Positions 1-7,674 of a DNA stretch of 54,926 nt are shown in pieces (the stretch's first letter is position 1; every line of letters begins with the position of its first letter). The translations under genes were made by a program, and so were the position numbers. A model generated the notes under the pieces. It saw only the letters and a program-made list of their open reading frames with translations. It searched no databases and was not told the DNA's origin. The stretch lies in the NCBI GenBank assembly GCA_018830325.1, contig JAHJSQ010000067.1, positions 1 through 54,926 on the forward strand. The letters are read 5' to 3'. Source of the DNA: Gammaproteobacteria bacterium (GTDB lineage: Bacteria > Pseudomonadota > Gammaproteobacteria > Methylococcales > Methylomonadaceae).

Positions 1-126
1 AGTAAAGACAGTGTGGCAGCCACTATCGAAAAGCTGGCGCGTAATGTACGACGGGTATTCGATTACCTACGCATGACAGAGAATTCGAGAAAGGTTATAT
101 TGCGATACCAAAGTCAAGAAGTTTAG
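1..126 (+). CDS. Unrecognised partial reading frame at window edge
   Basis: An open frame enters from the left edge and stops at a TAG at 124-126, giving 41 residues rich in basic and hydrophobic positions (core SVAATIEKLARNVRRVF). I do not recognise it. It directly abuts the group II reverse transcriptase fragment, so it may be host sequence or a degraded part of the same element. The 5' end lies outside the window. Confidence 0.25.
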   Translation, partial: SKDSVAATIEKLARNVRRVFDYLRMTENSRKVILRYQSQEV

Positions 127-477
127 AACGGTTTCGCCGTGGGGAAGAAGCCGGAAGAGTTTACATTTCTCGGTTTTACCCACTACTTCGGGAAGACCAC
201 GCAGGGAGACTTCAAGGTCAAACGACGCACCGCGCGCAAGAAATTCGGCGCGGGCTTGAAGACCTTCGACGAATGGGCGAGCAAGGCGCGACACAAGCAG
301 ACCTTGGGCGAAATGCTACGCTACGACAAGGCGCGGGTGGTAGCCGGCCACCTGAACTATTATGCATCGCGGATAACGCAACCCGGTGCAGCGACTTTGT
401 CTATCGTTCAACACACATTCTGTACAAACGACTCAACCGCAAGAGCCAGTGCAAGGCTTACCACTGTGACCGGTTAA
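127..477 (+). pseudogene. Group II intron reverse transcriptase/maturase, C-terminal fragment
   Basis: The frame carries the hallmark FLGFTHYFGK segment that follows the palm domain of group II intron-encoded proteins, then the basic KVKRRTARKKF stretch and the maturase (thumb/X) region ending near GHLNYYA. Intact proteins of this family have roughly 400-600 residues. Here only about 110 remain, the catalytic YxDD box is absent, and a stop lies just upstream in frame at 124-126. The last 25 or so residues after GHLNYY look frameshifted. Residue NGFAV upstream of GKKPEEF resembles the usual GRFA segment, so decay occurred at the 5' side. It is not functional as it stands. Confidence 0.8.
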
Positions 478-569
478 ACCAGGCTTTAATAGCATTGGCT
501 GGCCGCGTGGACACATCCGAGACCTGAATCCCTGTCGAAGGGCGGAGGCTTGCTGAATGACTGATCAAG

Positions 570-602
570 GAGCCGGATGTGGGAAAGCCGCTTGTCCGGT
601 TC
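570..602 (+). ncRNA. Group II intron domain V (remnant of intron 3' end)
   Basis: The 33-nt sequence begins GAGCCGGA and closes with TCCGGTTC, forming the lower helix with one G-T pair, and has an inner GTGG/CCGC helix capped by a GAAAG loop. This is the shape and approximate length (about 34 nt) of domain V, with the AGC catalytic triad preserved after the first G. It lies about 90 bases after the maturase fragment, as expected. The following GCGGG...CCTGC hairpin at about 611-630 could be domain VI, but I cannot fix the exact intron 3' boundary. Confidence 0.7.
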
Positions 603-760
603 TGAGAGGGGGGCGGGTATCAACCTGCGTCATGGGTGAAATATTGTGGCACCGTCGGGAAACCAGGCGGCAAAAGGAGAAAACCAGCATCACCCTACCG
701 CGCTGGGAGTGCCTGTCCTACTCGAAACCGCGCTTCTTAAAACATGATTATCCTGGAGAA

Positions 761-2374
761 TTACCATAACGACCAATTCCCGGTAGACATAACATAAAAG
801 GCCAGCAACGTATTCGTCGTCATATGAGCAGTTATAGCATCGGAAATAGACTTTCTATGGTACAAGGCCAAAGCGAATCCCATTCCGGCAATTGTACCGG
901 CAAGCCATTCACCGTGCAATGCGCCGAATAAGATCGAAGATCCCAGAAAGGAAAGCCAAGTAAATTTAATCGTCTTCAATTCCGTAAAGTTTATATCGGA
1001 TAGTTTATTGATTAAGTAACCTCGAAAAACGAGCTCTTCGATGATCGGTACTGTAATCGTGGCGCCGATGAAACGAAACAGCAACCAACTGCTAACTAAC
1101 AGCGGAGGCGCCTCGAACAATGAATCCATAAGTTTTTGATTATCTTGTTCAGAGACATCAACCAAGATCAGCCAAATCACAAAAACGCTAAAACCAATTA
1201 ATAGCGAGTGTAGCGTAATATTTTTAAATATCGGACGATATTGCTTACGGAAATACCAAATTACTGAAAGTGAAACGATTACCCTTATGGGATAAAGCCA
1301 ATTAAAATCTACCGTAAAAGCCGAGGTTAATATTATTGATGAAAGTAGAGCGACGAAAGGCAACAATAGCGCTGGTACCGGCGAATGGTTGGATTCGTGG
1401 CTGAATTCAACAGCGTGCGATTCAACAAGGAAATATTTTGATCGTTGGCAGATCGAAACCATCCCCCCACTAATCAAAACAAATGCGATCCAACCGGCAT
1501 TCGAATGAAACCCGCCGGCAGCTATTTCCTCTGAAAAAGAAGATCCAATGGCGATCAGCGCCACAATCCTGAAAACATTCAAAACCCATATTGTGATAAC
1601 CCCAATTGGAAACAGAATATAGACATTCGGAAACAACAGGGTTCTGCGATAAGCAATTATGTACAAAAATAAAAATACGATAATGAGTCCAATGCCTTCG
1701 TATCCCGAGCATTGCGGTGAAATCTGCACCTCAAAACCAGGTGTTCCCAATATTTTATGAACCGGTTGAATAACGACCTCTGGATAAAAAACGCCCAATA
1801 AATAACCTGAAACATTAAAGGTCAACTCGGTAAGGGGCTGCCAGTCTAATTCCGACATTTCTCCAGCAAACCAAGAAAGGACGCCTGTCAAAACAGCGAG
1901 GGAAACCAGAGCTATCTCTTGCGAGATCAATCGCGTCCAACATTTCGCTGGTGCGATGGTAAAAAACAGGCAAACAACCGATCCTATCCCTATTAAAAAC
2001 CAACTTACAGCTACCAAGTTGACCGTAATAGCCTCATGAGAATTTTCGAACTCGACGCCTTGAAATAACGCCGATGTGATATAGATAAAGGACATAATGA
2101 AAATACCATGGGCCGCCAACCATTTCTGCCACCATGGATAATCATTGTAATCAAGTAAAAAATGCGAAATAGCCTGAAACCTTGGCCAGCCAAAAACGGC
2201 AAAACCTCCTGCAACCGCAACGAAAAATCTGATCAATTCACCGGCATAACCGATTAAACCCAAAAACAAGTTATGTGTTTTCTCTAAAGATTGCGAATCG
2301 AAGCTAATTGATAAAACAAGAGCTTCCAGGCATAAAAACACTAGAAAAAAACTGCGGCTGACGACTGATTGCAT
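761..2374 (-). CDS. xrtE: Exosortase E fused to a CPBP (CAAX-like) intramembrane protease
   Basis: This is a 537-residue polytopic membrane protein. The N-terminal half is an exosortase, a cysteine protease-transpeptidase that cleaves C-terminal sorting tails at the inner membrane. The triad is visible as Cys222 (PQCSGYEG), Arg269 (NVFRIVAL) and His290 (GGFHSNAGW). The C-terminal third is a CPBP/Abi-type intramembrane metalloprotease with EELVFR at 446-451, His487 (GALHGEW) and HMTTN at 517-521. This fusion is characteristic of the exosortase E/protease, VPEID-CTERM system, which usually sits beside one dedicated substrate. That is the case here: a 55-residue VPEID-like protein lies immediately upstream on the same strand. 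The ATG at 2374 lacks a strong Shine-Dalgarno. A strong hairpin separates it from the substrate gene, so expression may rely on read-through or a weak internal promoter. Confidence 0.88.
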   Translation of the reverse strand: MQSVVSRSFFLVFLCLEALVLSISFDSQSLEKTHNLFLGLIGYAGELIRFFVAVAGGFAVFGWPRFQAISHFLLDYNDYPWWQKWLAAHGIFIMSFIYITSALFQGVEFENSHEAITVNLVAVSWFLIGIGSVVCLFFTIAPAKCWTRLISQEIALVSLAVLTGVLSWFAGEMSELDWQPLTELTFNVSGYLLGVFYPEVVIQPVHKILGTPGFEVQISPQCSGYEGIGLIIVFLFLYIIAYRRTLLFPNVYILFPIGVITIWVLNVFRIVALIAIGSSFSEEIAAGGFHSNAGWIAFVLISGGMVSICQRSKYFLVESHAVEFSHESNHSPVPALLLPFVALLSSIILTSAFTVDFNWLYPIRVIVSLSVIWYFRKQYRPIFKNITLHSLLIGFSVFVIWLILVDVSEQDNQKLMDSLFEAPPLLVSSWLLFRFIGATITVPIIEELVFRGYLINKLSDINFTELKTIKFTWLSFLGSSILFGALHGEWLAGTIAGMGFALALYHRKSISDAITAHMTTNTLLAFYVMSTGNWSLW

Positions 2375-2451
2375 CGCTTAAAAGGATAGAAAGAAAACCT
2401 GTTTCAAAAGGCGGAAAGTCGAGAAATCAAATTGCCATGACGGCAAATTGA

Positions 2452-2484
2452 AACGGGGCAAGTTTAAAGTACCCTTGCCCCGTT
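2452..2484 (-). terminator. Strong hairpin between VPEID-CTERM gene and xrtE
   Basis: AACGGGGCAAG (2452-2462) pairs perfectly over 11 bp with CTTGCCCCGTT (2474-2484), with an 11-nt loop. On the minus strand it follows the stop of the small substrate gene by a few bases and is succeeded by TTCAATTT, a modest T tract. It could be a terminator or attenuator that gives much more substrate than protease mRNA, or a 3' stabilising hairpin. A second, imperfect inverted repeat (CAAATTGCC/GGCAAATTG, 2428-2450) lies just downstream. Confidence 0.6.
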
Positions 2485-2489
2485 ATTCG

Positions 2490-2657
2490 CTATTTGCGGC
2501 GACGTTCGGAAATAAGAGCAGCGACCGCGGTCGCCAATCCCAATCCTAAAGCTGCGATGCTGGAGTCCATTTCAGGTGCAGCAATAGCAGCAGTTGCGCT
2601 ATTCATTCCGATAAATACGATTGCTGAGCCAAGATATAATTTAGTTGCTGTTTTCAT
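2490..2657 (-). CDS. Small VPEID-CTERM-like sorting-domain protein (exosortase E substrate)
   Basis: This is a 55-residue protein. The ATG at 2657 is preferred over an in-frame start 36 bases upstream because AAGGAG sits 7 bases before it. Residues 1-24 form a signal peptide (MKTATKLYL, hydrophobic core, ATAA). The tripartite sorting tail follows at once: APEMD at 27-31, a small-residue transmembrane helix about 33-49 and a basic end ERRRK. APEMD is a conservative variant of the VPEID box recognised by exosortase E, whose gene lies next door. Almost nothing is left between signal peptide and tail, so the mature product would be only a few residues. Assignment rests on tail architecture plus neighbourhood; no enzymatic domain is present. 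Confidence 0.8.
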   Translation of the reverse strand: MKTATKLYLGSAIVFIGMNSATAAIAAPEMDSSIAALGLGLATAVAALISERRRK

Positions 2658-2703
2658 GACTATACTCCTTACACTATTAAAGGTTTTGTTCACTAGTTTA
2701 AGA

Positions 2704-2740
2704 CTTGTAAAAACGATTTCAGTAAAATCGTATTTACAAG
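2704..2740 (-). promoter_or_regulatory. Long inverted repeat in the leader of the VPEID-CTERM gene
   Basis: CTTGTAAA and ACGATTT on the left arm pair with AAATCGT and TTTACAAG on the right arm around a short central CAGT-like loop, giving about 15 bp of near-perfect stem. It lies 47-83 bases upstream of the substrate start and just downstream of the proposed sigma-54 promoter, so it would form at the 5' end of the transcript. It could stabilise the mRNA, bind a protein as DNA, or terminate something upstream. Confidence 0.5.
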
Positions 2741-2752
2741 CTTAATAGCATC

Positions 2753-2769
2753 CGCAAATTGTAGGCCAA
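2753..2769 (-). promoter_or_regulatory. Candidate sigma-54 (RpoN) promoter of the VPEID-CTERM/xrtE unit
   Basis: On the minus strand the sequence reads TTGGCCTACAATTTGCG: GG at 2767-2766, exactly 10 bases, then GC at 2755-2754, with TTGGC and TTTGC matching the -24 and -12 consensus. Predicted transcription would start near 2742, about 85 bases before the ATG. GG-N10-GC is common by chance, so the flanking match and the repetition upstream of the PEP-CTERM and EPS genes carry the argument. Confidence 0.5.
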
Positions 2770-3058
2770 TATTAATATCCAACTGAATAATAAAGAGTTA
2801 TTTAATAGCCCTCAGTTAATCGATTATGGTATTGTAAAATTTTCTGACATCAAAGATAACTTTCGATAAACCAAATTCCCTTTATACTCGTTGCTACCTA
2901 ATGCCGATATAGAATTGAATTAAGGGGTCAGAGCCTGAGGTATCCCCGTAAAATAGTCATATAAAACAATTTGCTATGGCTAAAAATTGATCGAAAAGTT
3001 GGTTTCTCGGGTCTAATTGCTGAAATTCATAATCTTTCAGCTTCGCCGGGGAGGTCCT
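2770..3058. other. AT-rich intergenic stretch without genes
   Basis: Between the sigma-54-like site and the IS4-like remnant I see only AT-rich sequence. AAGGGGTCAGAGCC-type sequence near 2922-2936 is of the kind often found next to gammaproteobacterial transposase fragments. No convincing gene or RNA is visible. Confidence 0.4.
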
Positions 3059-3460
3059 ATGTTGACCATGAGTTTACTCCATAATCTGATCAAGCGGGCG
3101 CTTCCTAAACTTCATCGAACCCGGCTTAAAACTCTCATGGCGACCGTAGAGGGCGGCTTGAAAAGTATCTCGGTGTCTCTGACGGACTTAGGGCGAGCAC
3201 TTCCCGGGCCGGCCTATCCCAAACACAAAATCAAGCGCATAGACCGTCTCCTCGGCAATCCCAATCTCAAGCTTGAGCGACAGAAGCTCTTCGGGGTCAT
3301 GACACAGTGGTTATTACAGTCATTACCCTTACCTTTGATTCTCATCGACTGGTCACCGCTCACCGCCGATCAAAGTCAACAGTTGTTACGCGCGGCGCTA
3401 CCGACCGGTGGGTGCACTATTACACCTAAATCCTGCAAACAAGCACTGGGAAAATATTAA
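3059..3460 (+). pseudogene. IS4-like transposase, N-terminal fragment
   Basis: The start at 3059 has GGGGAGG five bases upstream. The 133 residues match the N-terminal part of IS4-like transposases: helical SLLHNLIKRALPKLHRTRLKTL, the KIKRIDRLLGNP segment, then LILIDWSPL, where the first catalytic Asp of the DDE triad lies, and LLRAALPTGG. After CTITPKSC the frame departs from the family and stops. The second Asp and catalytic Glu are absent. An intact enzyme would be about 350-400 residues. No terminal inverted repeats were identified. Confidence 0.75.
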
Positions 3461-3527
3461 TAAACCATATAAATCAATGATATGATTATTTTTACAAAGT
3501 AACTCCAGGGTAATTATTCACACCCCC

Positions 3528-3866
3528 TATCGTTCCCACGCAGAGTGCTCGCCGTTATACATAAGTCGTAGATATACCGTCTTGCCATCTTGGCAAATGT
3601 GACCTCGATACCCTTTATTGTTGCTTAACGTAACCGACTTTCCCTCACCTAGCGTTAGGTGAGGGACGACGAAGGCGTCGCTCCCACAAGGGGCTGGATG
3701 CTCTGTGGGAGCGATCCCCAGATCGCGATCTCGGAGCCACTGATATCCAATATCCGCAGATTTATCAAACAGCACCGTTTCCAGTTATACGATGACCTCT
3801 GTTTAGCAAGTTTACCGATATTTGTGTATAACGATGAGCGCAGAGCGTGGGAACGATAATTGCCAG
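3528..3866. repeat. Composite REP-like palindrome cluster
   Basis: The left end, near 3530, reads TATCGTTCCCACGCAGAG and continues GCTCGCCGTTATACATAA. The right end, near 3815-3866, carries the same sequence inverted (TTATACAC...CGTTCCCACGCTCTGCG on the minus strand). The interior holds a second hairpin, TCGCTCCCACAA...CTGTGGGAGCGA (about 3678-3713). The outer arm recurs at 20710 and 47915. Such palindromes are mobilised by RAYT enzymes, and a dead RAYT gene lies 600 bases downstream. Small open frames inside are shadows. Confidence 0.7.
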
Positions 3867-3889
3867 GGGACTGAATAGTTTCACTCCAG

Positions 3890-4345
3890 GTCATGATTTT
3901 AATGAACGAAAACGCCTCACGCCAACCTCAAAAAAAACTGCACGTCGGCCAACCGGAAAAGTTCATCTGTCGGCAACAGCAAGTGGTTTAACCAGTCAGG
4001 CCGGCTTAATTCCGGTAATCAAATTTCTCGAGCGTATCGGTTTTGAAGAACTGGTCAAACAAACCGTTGCGCATGTGCGCGGCGATAATGCTGCTTATCA
4101 ACTGGTGGAAGACATGTTGCTGACTTTGGTCGGCGTGATCGGTGGCGCCCGATCAATCGCCAAGGTGTGCGCGGTGTGGTCGGACGGCGTTTTTGCAAGC
4201 TGGCCGGTTGGTTAAAGATACCGGTTGAGACGACCATCAGCCGATTACTCAAAGAAGTTGATGAGCGCCAGGTCAGCCAATTAAAAAACCCTCAATCATC
4301 GGTTACGCGCACGCATCTGGCGTAAAACGCAACGCGCCGGTATCA
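3890..4345 (+). pseudogene. IS1380-family transposase fragment, frameshifted
   Basis: The first frame contains GLTSQAGLIPVIKFLERIGF, HVRGDN, and LLTLVGVIGGARS...VWSDGV, the N-terminal signature of IS1380-family transposases. Near 4195 the frame shifts: the next frame continues CKLAGWLKIPVETTISRLLK and VDERQVSQ, and a third carries NHRLRARIWRK before a stop at about 4347. Only the N-terminal third of a roughly 430-450 residue protein is left, without the catalytic core. Confidence 0.75.
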
Positions 4346-4469
4346 GCCGGTATTGACCGGAAAATAGAGGCGTGGAATCGCATATCTGAACGATCCTTCT
4401 GTGCTGATTTAATGCCTGTTTCGCCTTCTTTTTTGGGTTTGCAGGATTTAGGTGCTATATAATTTGTTC

Positions 4470-5325
4470 ATGATCGGACTTATTAGAATCGAATTTTCAG
4501 GAGCGTTCTATTATGTGATTTCCCGTGGTGTCCGCCGTGAAAACATTTATGAAGATGATGAAGACAGGGTTCAATTCCTTGATGTTTTGAAGCGTGTTAT
4601 AGAGGACTTTAACTGGGTTTGTCATGCTATTGTTTAATGACCAACCATTATCATTTGGTTATAGAAACGCCTGATGCCAATCTTTCGAAAGGTATGCGGC
4701 AGTTAAATGGTGTTTTTACGCAAACATCAAATCGGCCGACACGGCCGCACCGGCCATTTATTTCAGGGTCGCTACAAGGCGATACTGGTTGATGGCGAAA
4801 GTTACCTTCTAGAGCTGACGCGTTATGTCGTACTCAATCCGGTCCGGCCCGGAATGGTGACATCGCCCGGAGACTTGTTATGGAGCAGTTATCGGGCGAT
4901 GGCCGGTGAAGCACCGGCATCGTCATGGTTGGCGACCGATAGCATGTTGGCTCAGTTTCCAACTCATCGCAACACGGCAACAAAACGTTATAGAGAATTT
5001 GTCACACAAGGGATGAATCAGGAATCTATCTGGCAAGAGCTGAAACGTCAAATATTCCTCGGTGACGACACATTCGTATCGCAGATGCAGGAAAAAATTA
5101 AAGGGAAAAACAACGATGTTAATTTTCCCAAAGCACAAAGACGATCGCCCGCTGCCATTAGCCGAATACCAAAAAACCTCCGCCAGCCGGAACGAGGCGA
5201 TCGTATCGGCCTATGCCGCAGGGGAATATAGCTATCAACAAATAGCGGATTTTTTTGAACTACATTTTACAACCGTCGGTAAAATTATCAGAGCAGCAAG
5301 ATCAAAAAAGAAAGCTATGATTCTA
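4470..5325 (+). pseudogene. REP-associated tyrosine transposase (RAYT), three frameshifts
   Basis: Three frames together reconstruct a RAYT/Y1 transposase. The first, from ATG 4470, gives IRIEFSGAFYYVISRGVRREN, and FNWVCHA up to about 4630. The next gives CLMTNHYHLVIETPDANLSK with the HUH metal site (HYH) and GMRQLNGVFTQ to about 4720. The following frame gives RRHGRTGHLFQGRYK...LLELTRYVVLNPVR. A last shift near 5105-5125 leads to a C-terminal helix-turn-helix (YSYQQIADFFELHFTTVGKI). RAYTs mobilise REP palindromes; three frameshifts make this copy inactive. REP-like elements at 3528, 20710 and 47912 may be its former substrates. Confidence 0.85.
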
Positions 5326-5334
5326 GACTTGACC

Positions 5335-5369
5335 CTATTACCCTTTGACCCTATTACCCAAAATAATTT
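5335..5369 (+). repeat. Short tandem repeat after the RAYT remnant
   Basis: TTGACCCTATTACCC occurs twice back to back, separated by a few bases, just after the last recognisable RAYT codons. It may be a slippage duplication or part of the lost 3' end of the element. Confidence 0.6.
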
Positions 5370-5441
5370 GGCGTTTCTATTCAAGTTCAGAACCACCAAT
5401 TTCAGGGGAATTATCGTGGGAAAAACTGCAGCAATTTTAAC

Positions 5442-5534
5442 GCTAACTTCTAACCAACGGGTCAACTTGACTGTTAAACGCTACGCTCCTATCGTCGCTA
5501 CGCATTTGCCGTCAAGTTATCCTTATCGTTAGCT
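5442..5534 (+). repeat. attC-like site ahead of the SEC-C gene
   Basis: GCTAAC (5442-5447) is matched by GTTAGC (5528-5533), and inside these AACTTGAC (about 5464-5471) is matched by GTCAAGTT (5511-5518). This nested pairing of outer and inner boxes around a weakly paired centre, ending GTTAGCT, is the layout of integron attC sites, and the following gene starts 17 bases later. Left and right spacers are unequal, and there is no integrase or second attC in view, so it could be an ordinary inverted repeat. Confidence 0.35.
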
Positions 5535-5550
5535 TGCACAAGGAATAAAT

Positions 5551-6123
5551 ATGGTAAACATCCCTGCATTTTGTGACACATGCGGTGCATCATTTCCGTC
5601 CGGCTTTGCTTTTGAGAACTGCAGCAACGTTCATTTGTCGGGTAACAAATCTGGGCCATGCCCTAGATGTGGCGGAATGGGTAGTGTTCCGGATGGAGTT
5701 TTTAACATTACTGGAAATGTTATAGAAATATTGTCAGCACCGACTCGAACAATTGAACAACTTACTGTACTATCTAAAATATTAAAAATAGCAGCCAGTA
5801 GCAAAAAATCACCTGAAGAGATTGCTAAGGAAATTGAGGATAAAGTTCCGGATCTTTCGCTTATCGCTAAATACATACCTAAAAATGCGTCGGAGTTAGT
5901 GGCATGGCTGACATTTATACTGCTTGCAATACAGACAATAAACCAGCTTGGTAAGGATGATGTGCCAGACGTTAATGTAATACTTAATCAGTCCGTCGAA
6001 CAGTCAATGAGGCCTGAGAATTATTATCCCTTCGTTATTCCTCAGGCTCCTATTTCTAGAAACGCCCCATGCCCTTGTGGCAGCGGGCAAAGGTACAAAC
6101 ATTGTTGTGGTAAAGCAATCTAA
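5551..6123 (+). CDS. Hypothetical protein with zinc-ribbon-like N-terminus and C-terminal SEC-C motif
   Basis: This is a 190-residue protein starting at ATG 5551 after AAGGAATAAAT. The N-terminus has CDTCGASF and CPRCGGMG, four cysteines spaced like a zinc ribbon. The middle is helical with one hydrophobic stretch (LVAWLTFILLAIQTI, about 117-131). The C-terminus, PCPCGSGQRYKHCCGK, is a SEC-C zinc motif, known from SecA tails and many uncharacterised proteins, where it can bind ribosomes or nucleic acid. No catalytic domain is visible. It sits alone after transposon debris and an attC-like site, which suggests a transferred cassette. Function is unknown. Confidence 0.75.
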   Translation: MVNIPAFCDTCGASFPSGFAFENCSNVHLSGNKSGPCPRCGGMGSVPDGVFNITGNVIEILSAPTRTIEQLTVLSKILKIAASSKKSPEEIAKEIEDKVPDLSLIAKYIPKNASELVAWLTFILLAIQTINQLGKDDVPDVNVILNQSVEQSMRPENYYPFVIPQAPISRNAPCPCGSGQRYKHCCGKAI

Positions 6124-6210
6124 GATCAACGGGGTCATAAATCAACGTAAATCCAAGCGCGCCAAGATTTTTCGCGAAAGCTGAAATGGGATCCGTCCGA
6201 TTTCAGCAGC

Positions 6211-6330
6211 TCGTAGGATGCGGTGAACGAAGTGAACCGCATCGTTCGCGATCGGTGCTGCTCATGCCTGAAAGCAACCTCCGGCCCCTTTAGCATTTGC
6301 CCCGGATTACGCAAGCTCCATCCGGGCTAC
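6211..6330. repeat. Two short palindromic intergenic repeats
   Basis: GATGCGGT (6217-6224) pairs with ACCGCATC (6236-6243), a widespread intergenic palindrome type in Proteobacteria. CCCGGAT (6301-6307) pairs with ATCCGGG (6320-6326). A degenerate copy of the second element lies at 7250-7280. They occupy the gap before the CopD-like gene, which explains why the upstream in-frame extension of that gene is not coding. Confidence 0.6.
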
Positions 6331-6387
6331 TCGCTACGGCGGGGTGTTCTCGGTCGTGCTGGAATTAAAACTTATGGGTCGAAAATC

Positions 6388-6831
6388 ATGTACGGGATAC
6401 TGTTGTTGCTGCATCTGTTGAGCGCCACCGTTTGGACGGGAGGGCATATTGTCTTGGCGGTTGTCGTTTTACCGAGAGTTTTAGAGGAGCGCTCTCCGGA
6501 ATTACTGCTGGCCTTCGAGTCCGTTTATGAAAAAATCGGTATGCCGGCGCTGATCGTGCAAGTTTTAACCGGGCTTTTACTGGCCTATCGCTTGGTTCCG
6601 GATATAGGCGGATGGTTCACGATGGCGAATCCGGTTTCTCATCCTATCGCGGCAAAACTGATCCTTCTTGCGTTGACGGCGGGTTTTGCCGTCAACGCCA
6701 GGTTTCGCGTTATCCCTGCATTGTCAAAAGACAACCTCGAGGTCATGGCAGGGCATATCGTTGCGGTCACGGTTTTGTCTGTTTTGTTCGTGATCGTCGG
6801 CGTTTCGTTCCGGACCGGATGGCTGTATTAA
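6388..6831 (+). CDS. CopD-like integral membrane protein
   Basis: This is a 147-residue protein with four predicted membrane helices (about 2-24, 48-68, 83-103 and 120-142). The start at ATG 6388 is chosen because the helix begins at [16 protein letters not shown] and upstream sequence is repeat DNA. The [14 protein letters not shown] opening, with its His-Trp-Gly-His pattern, and the second-helix Leu-rich segment resemble the CopD/copper-resistance membrane family. The role, in copper import or as a haem-associated membrane protein, is uncertain. The DUF488 gene starts 7 bases after its stop, so the two are probably cotranscribed. Confidence 0.65.
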   Translation: MYGILLLLHLLSATVWTGGHIVLAVVVLPRVLEERSPELLLAFESVYEKIGMPALIVQVLTGLLLAYRLVPDIGGWFTMANPVSHPIAAKLILLALTAGFAVNARFRVIPALSKDNLEVMAGHIVAVTVLSVLFVIVGVSFRTGWLY

Positions 6832-6838
6832 TCAGGTC

Positions 6839-7207
6839 ATGAATATTTCAATCAAGCGGGTATACGATCAGCCGGATGCAGAAGACGGAATGAGGATTTT
6901 GGTTGACCGGCTCTGGCCACGAAGCTTGCCGAAAGAGGAGGCGAAGATCGATTTGTGGCTGAAGTCGGTGGCGCCTTCAAATGAACTGAGAAAATGGTAC
7001 GGACACGATCCCGAAAAGTGGGTGGAGTTCAAACAGCGGTATTTCTCTGAGTTGGCTTCGAATCCGGATGCGGTCACGGAATTGATCGGGCATGCGAAAA
7101 GCGGCAGGGTGACCTTTTTGTATTCATCGAAAGAGGCAAAATACAACAATGCAGTGGCTTTAAAAGACTATATAGACGCCATGATCGAACAATTTCGCTG
7201 CCATTAG
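6839..7207 (+). CDS. DUF488 family protein (YeaO-like)
   Basis: This is a 122-residue protein. The sequence carries the family signature: IKRVYD at the start, [17 protein letters not shown] at 18-34 and [12 protein letters not shown] around 51-62, then [12 protein letters not shown] near the end. The length fits a complete member. DUF488 proteins have no established biochemical role; some are linked to DNA or nucleotide processes, but the sequence alone does not decide this. It follows the CopD-like gene by 7 bases. Confidence 0.85.
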   Translation: MNISIKRVYDQPDAEDGMRILVDRLWPRSLPKEEAKIDLWLKSVAPSNELRKWYGHDPEKWVEFKQRYFSELASNPDAVTELIGHAKSGRVTFLYSSKEAKYNNAVALKDYIDAMIEQFRCH

Positions 7208-7249
7208 CCCGAAACACAGCGGAATCCGAGATAATCCGAGTTTAATTCA

Positions 7250-7280
7250 CCCCGGATTCAGCAAGCAGCATTCGGGTTAC
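7250..7280. repeat. Degenerate copy of CCCGGAT palindrome
   Basis: CCCCGGATTCAGCAAGCAGC and the following ATTCGGGTTAC correspond to the element at 6300-6330 with a few mismatches. It lies between convergent genes and may act as a weak bidirectional terminator. Confidence 0.5.
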
Positions 7281-7307
7281 TTGCTGAACCGGCCGGCGGT
7301 ATTTTAC

Positions 7308-7616
7308 TTACGAAAAAATAGATTTCACGGCAGAAGTCAAATTGTCCCAGCCTTTTTCTAATTTCGCGGAAACCTCGTCCCATCCTTCTTCCAACGAGTC
7401 TTTGACGTCATCCCATTTGTCGTCGGCGGTTTCGGCGATTTCAAGGGCTTTCGCTTTGGCCTGCTCGAGTTTGGGTTCTAAGTCGTCGATTGCTTCGCGG
7501 ATGTCATCAAGTGTTTCTTGCGATTCTTCCTTGGCTTTGTTTTTCAATTCGGTCAATTTGGCTTGTTGTTCGTCGATCGTGGATTGGATTTTATTCAATA
7601 GTTCATCTTTAGTCAT
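7308..7616 (-). CDS. Small acidic coiled-coil protein
   Basis: This is a 102-residue protein starting at ATG 7616 with GGAG about 9 bases upstream. It is almost entirely helical and charged (KLTELKNKAKEES, DLEPKLEQAKAKALEIAE), with a heptad-like pattern and a C-terminus containing two W-D-rich repeats (KWDDVKDSLEEGWDEVSAKL). It has no signal peptide and no membrane helix. It resembles stress-related, apolipoprotein-like coiled-coil proteins of unknown function. It is the last of three minus-strand genes (LysM protein, YidB-like, this one), 58 bases after the YidB-like stop, and probably shares their role. Confidence 0.6.
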   Translation of the reverse strand: MTKDELLNKIQSTIDEQQAKLTELKNKAKEESQETLDDIREAIDDLEPKLEQAKAKALEIAETADDKWDDVKDSLEEGWDEVSAKLEKGWDNLTSAVKSIFS

Positions 7617-7674
7617 TGCCGTTGCTCCAAAGAATAGGATTAATGATTTGAGTCGTTTCGAACAATCCGAAACG

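Noticed and set aside
761-2374. Possible separate genes for the exosortase and the CPBP protease
   Set aside because: The frame is continuous, and the fusion is the known form of exosortase E.
3527-3859. Overlapping small open frames on both strands around 3530-3860
   Set aside because: They lie wholly inside the REP-like palindromes and have no ribosome site or family resemblance.
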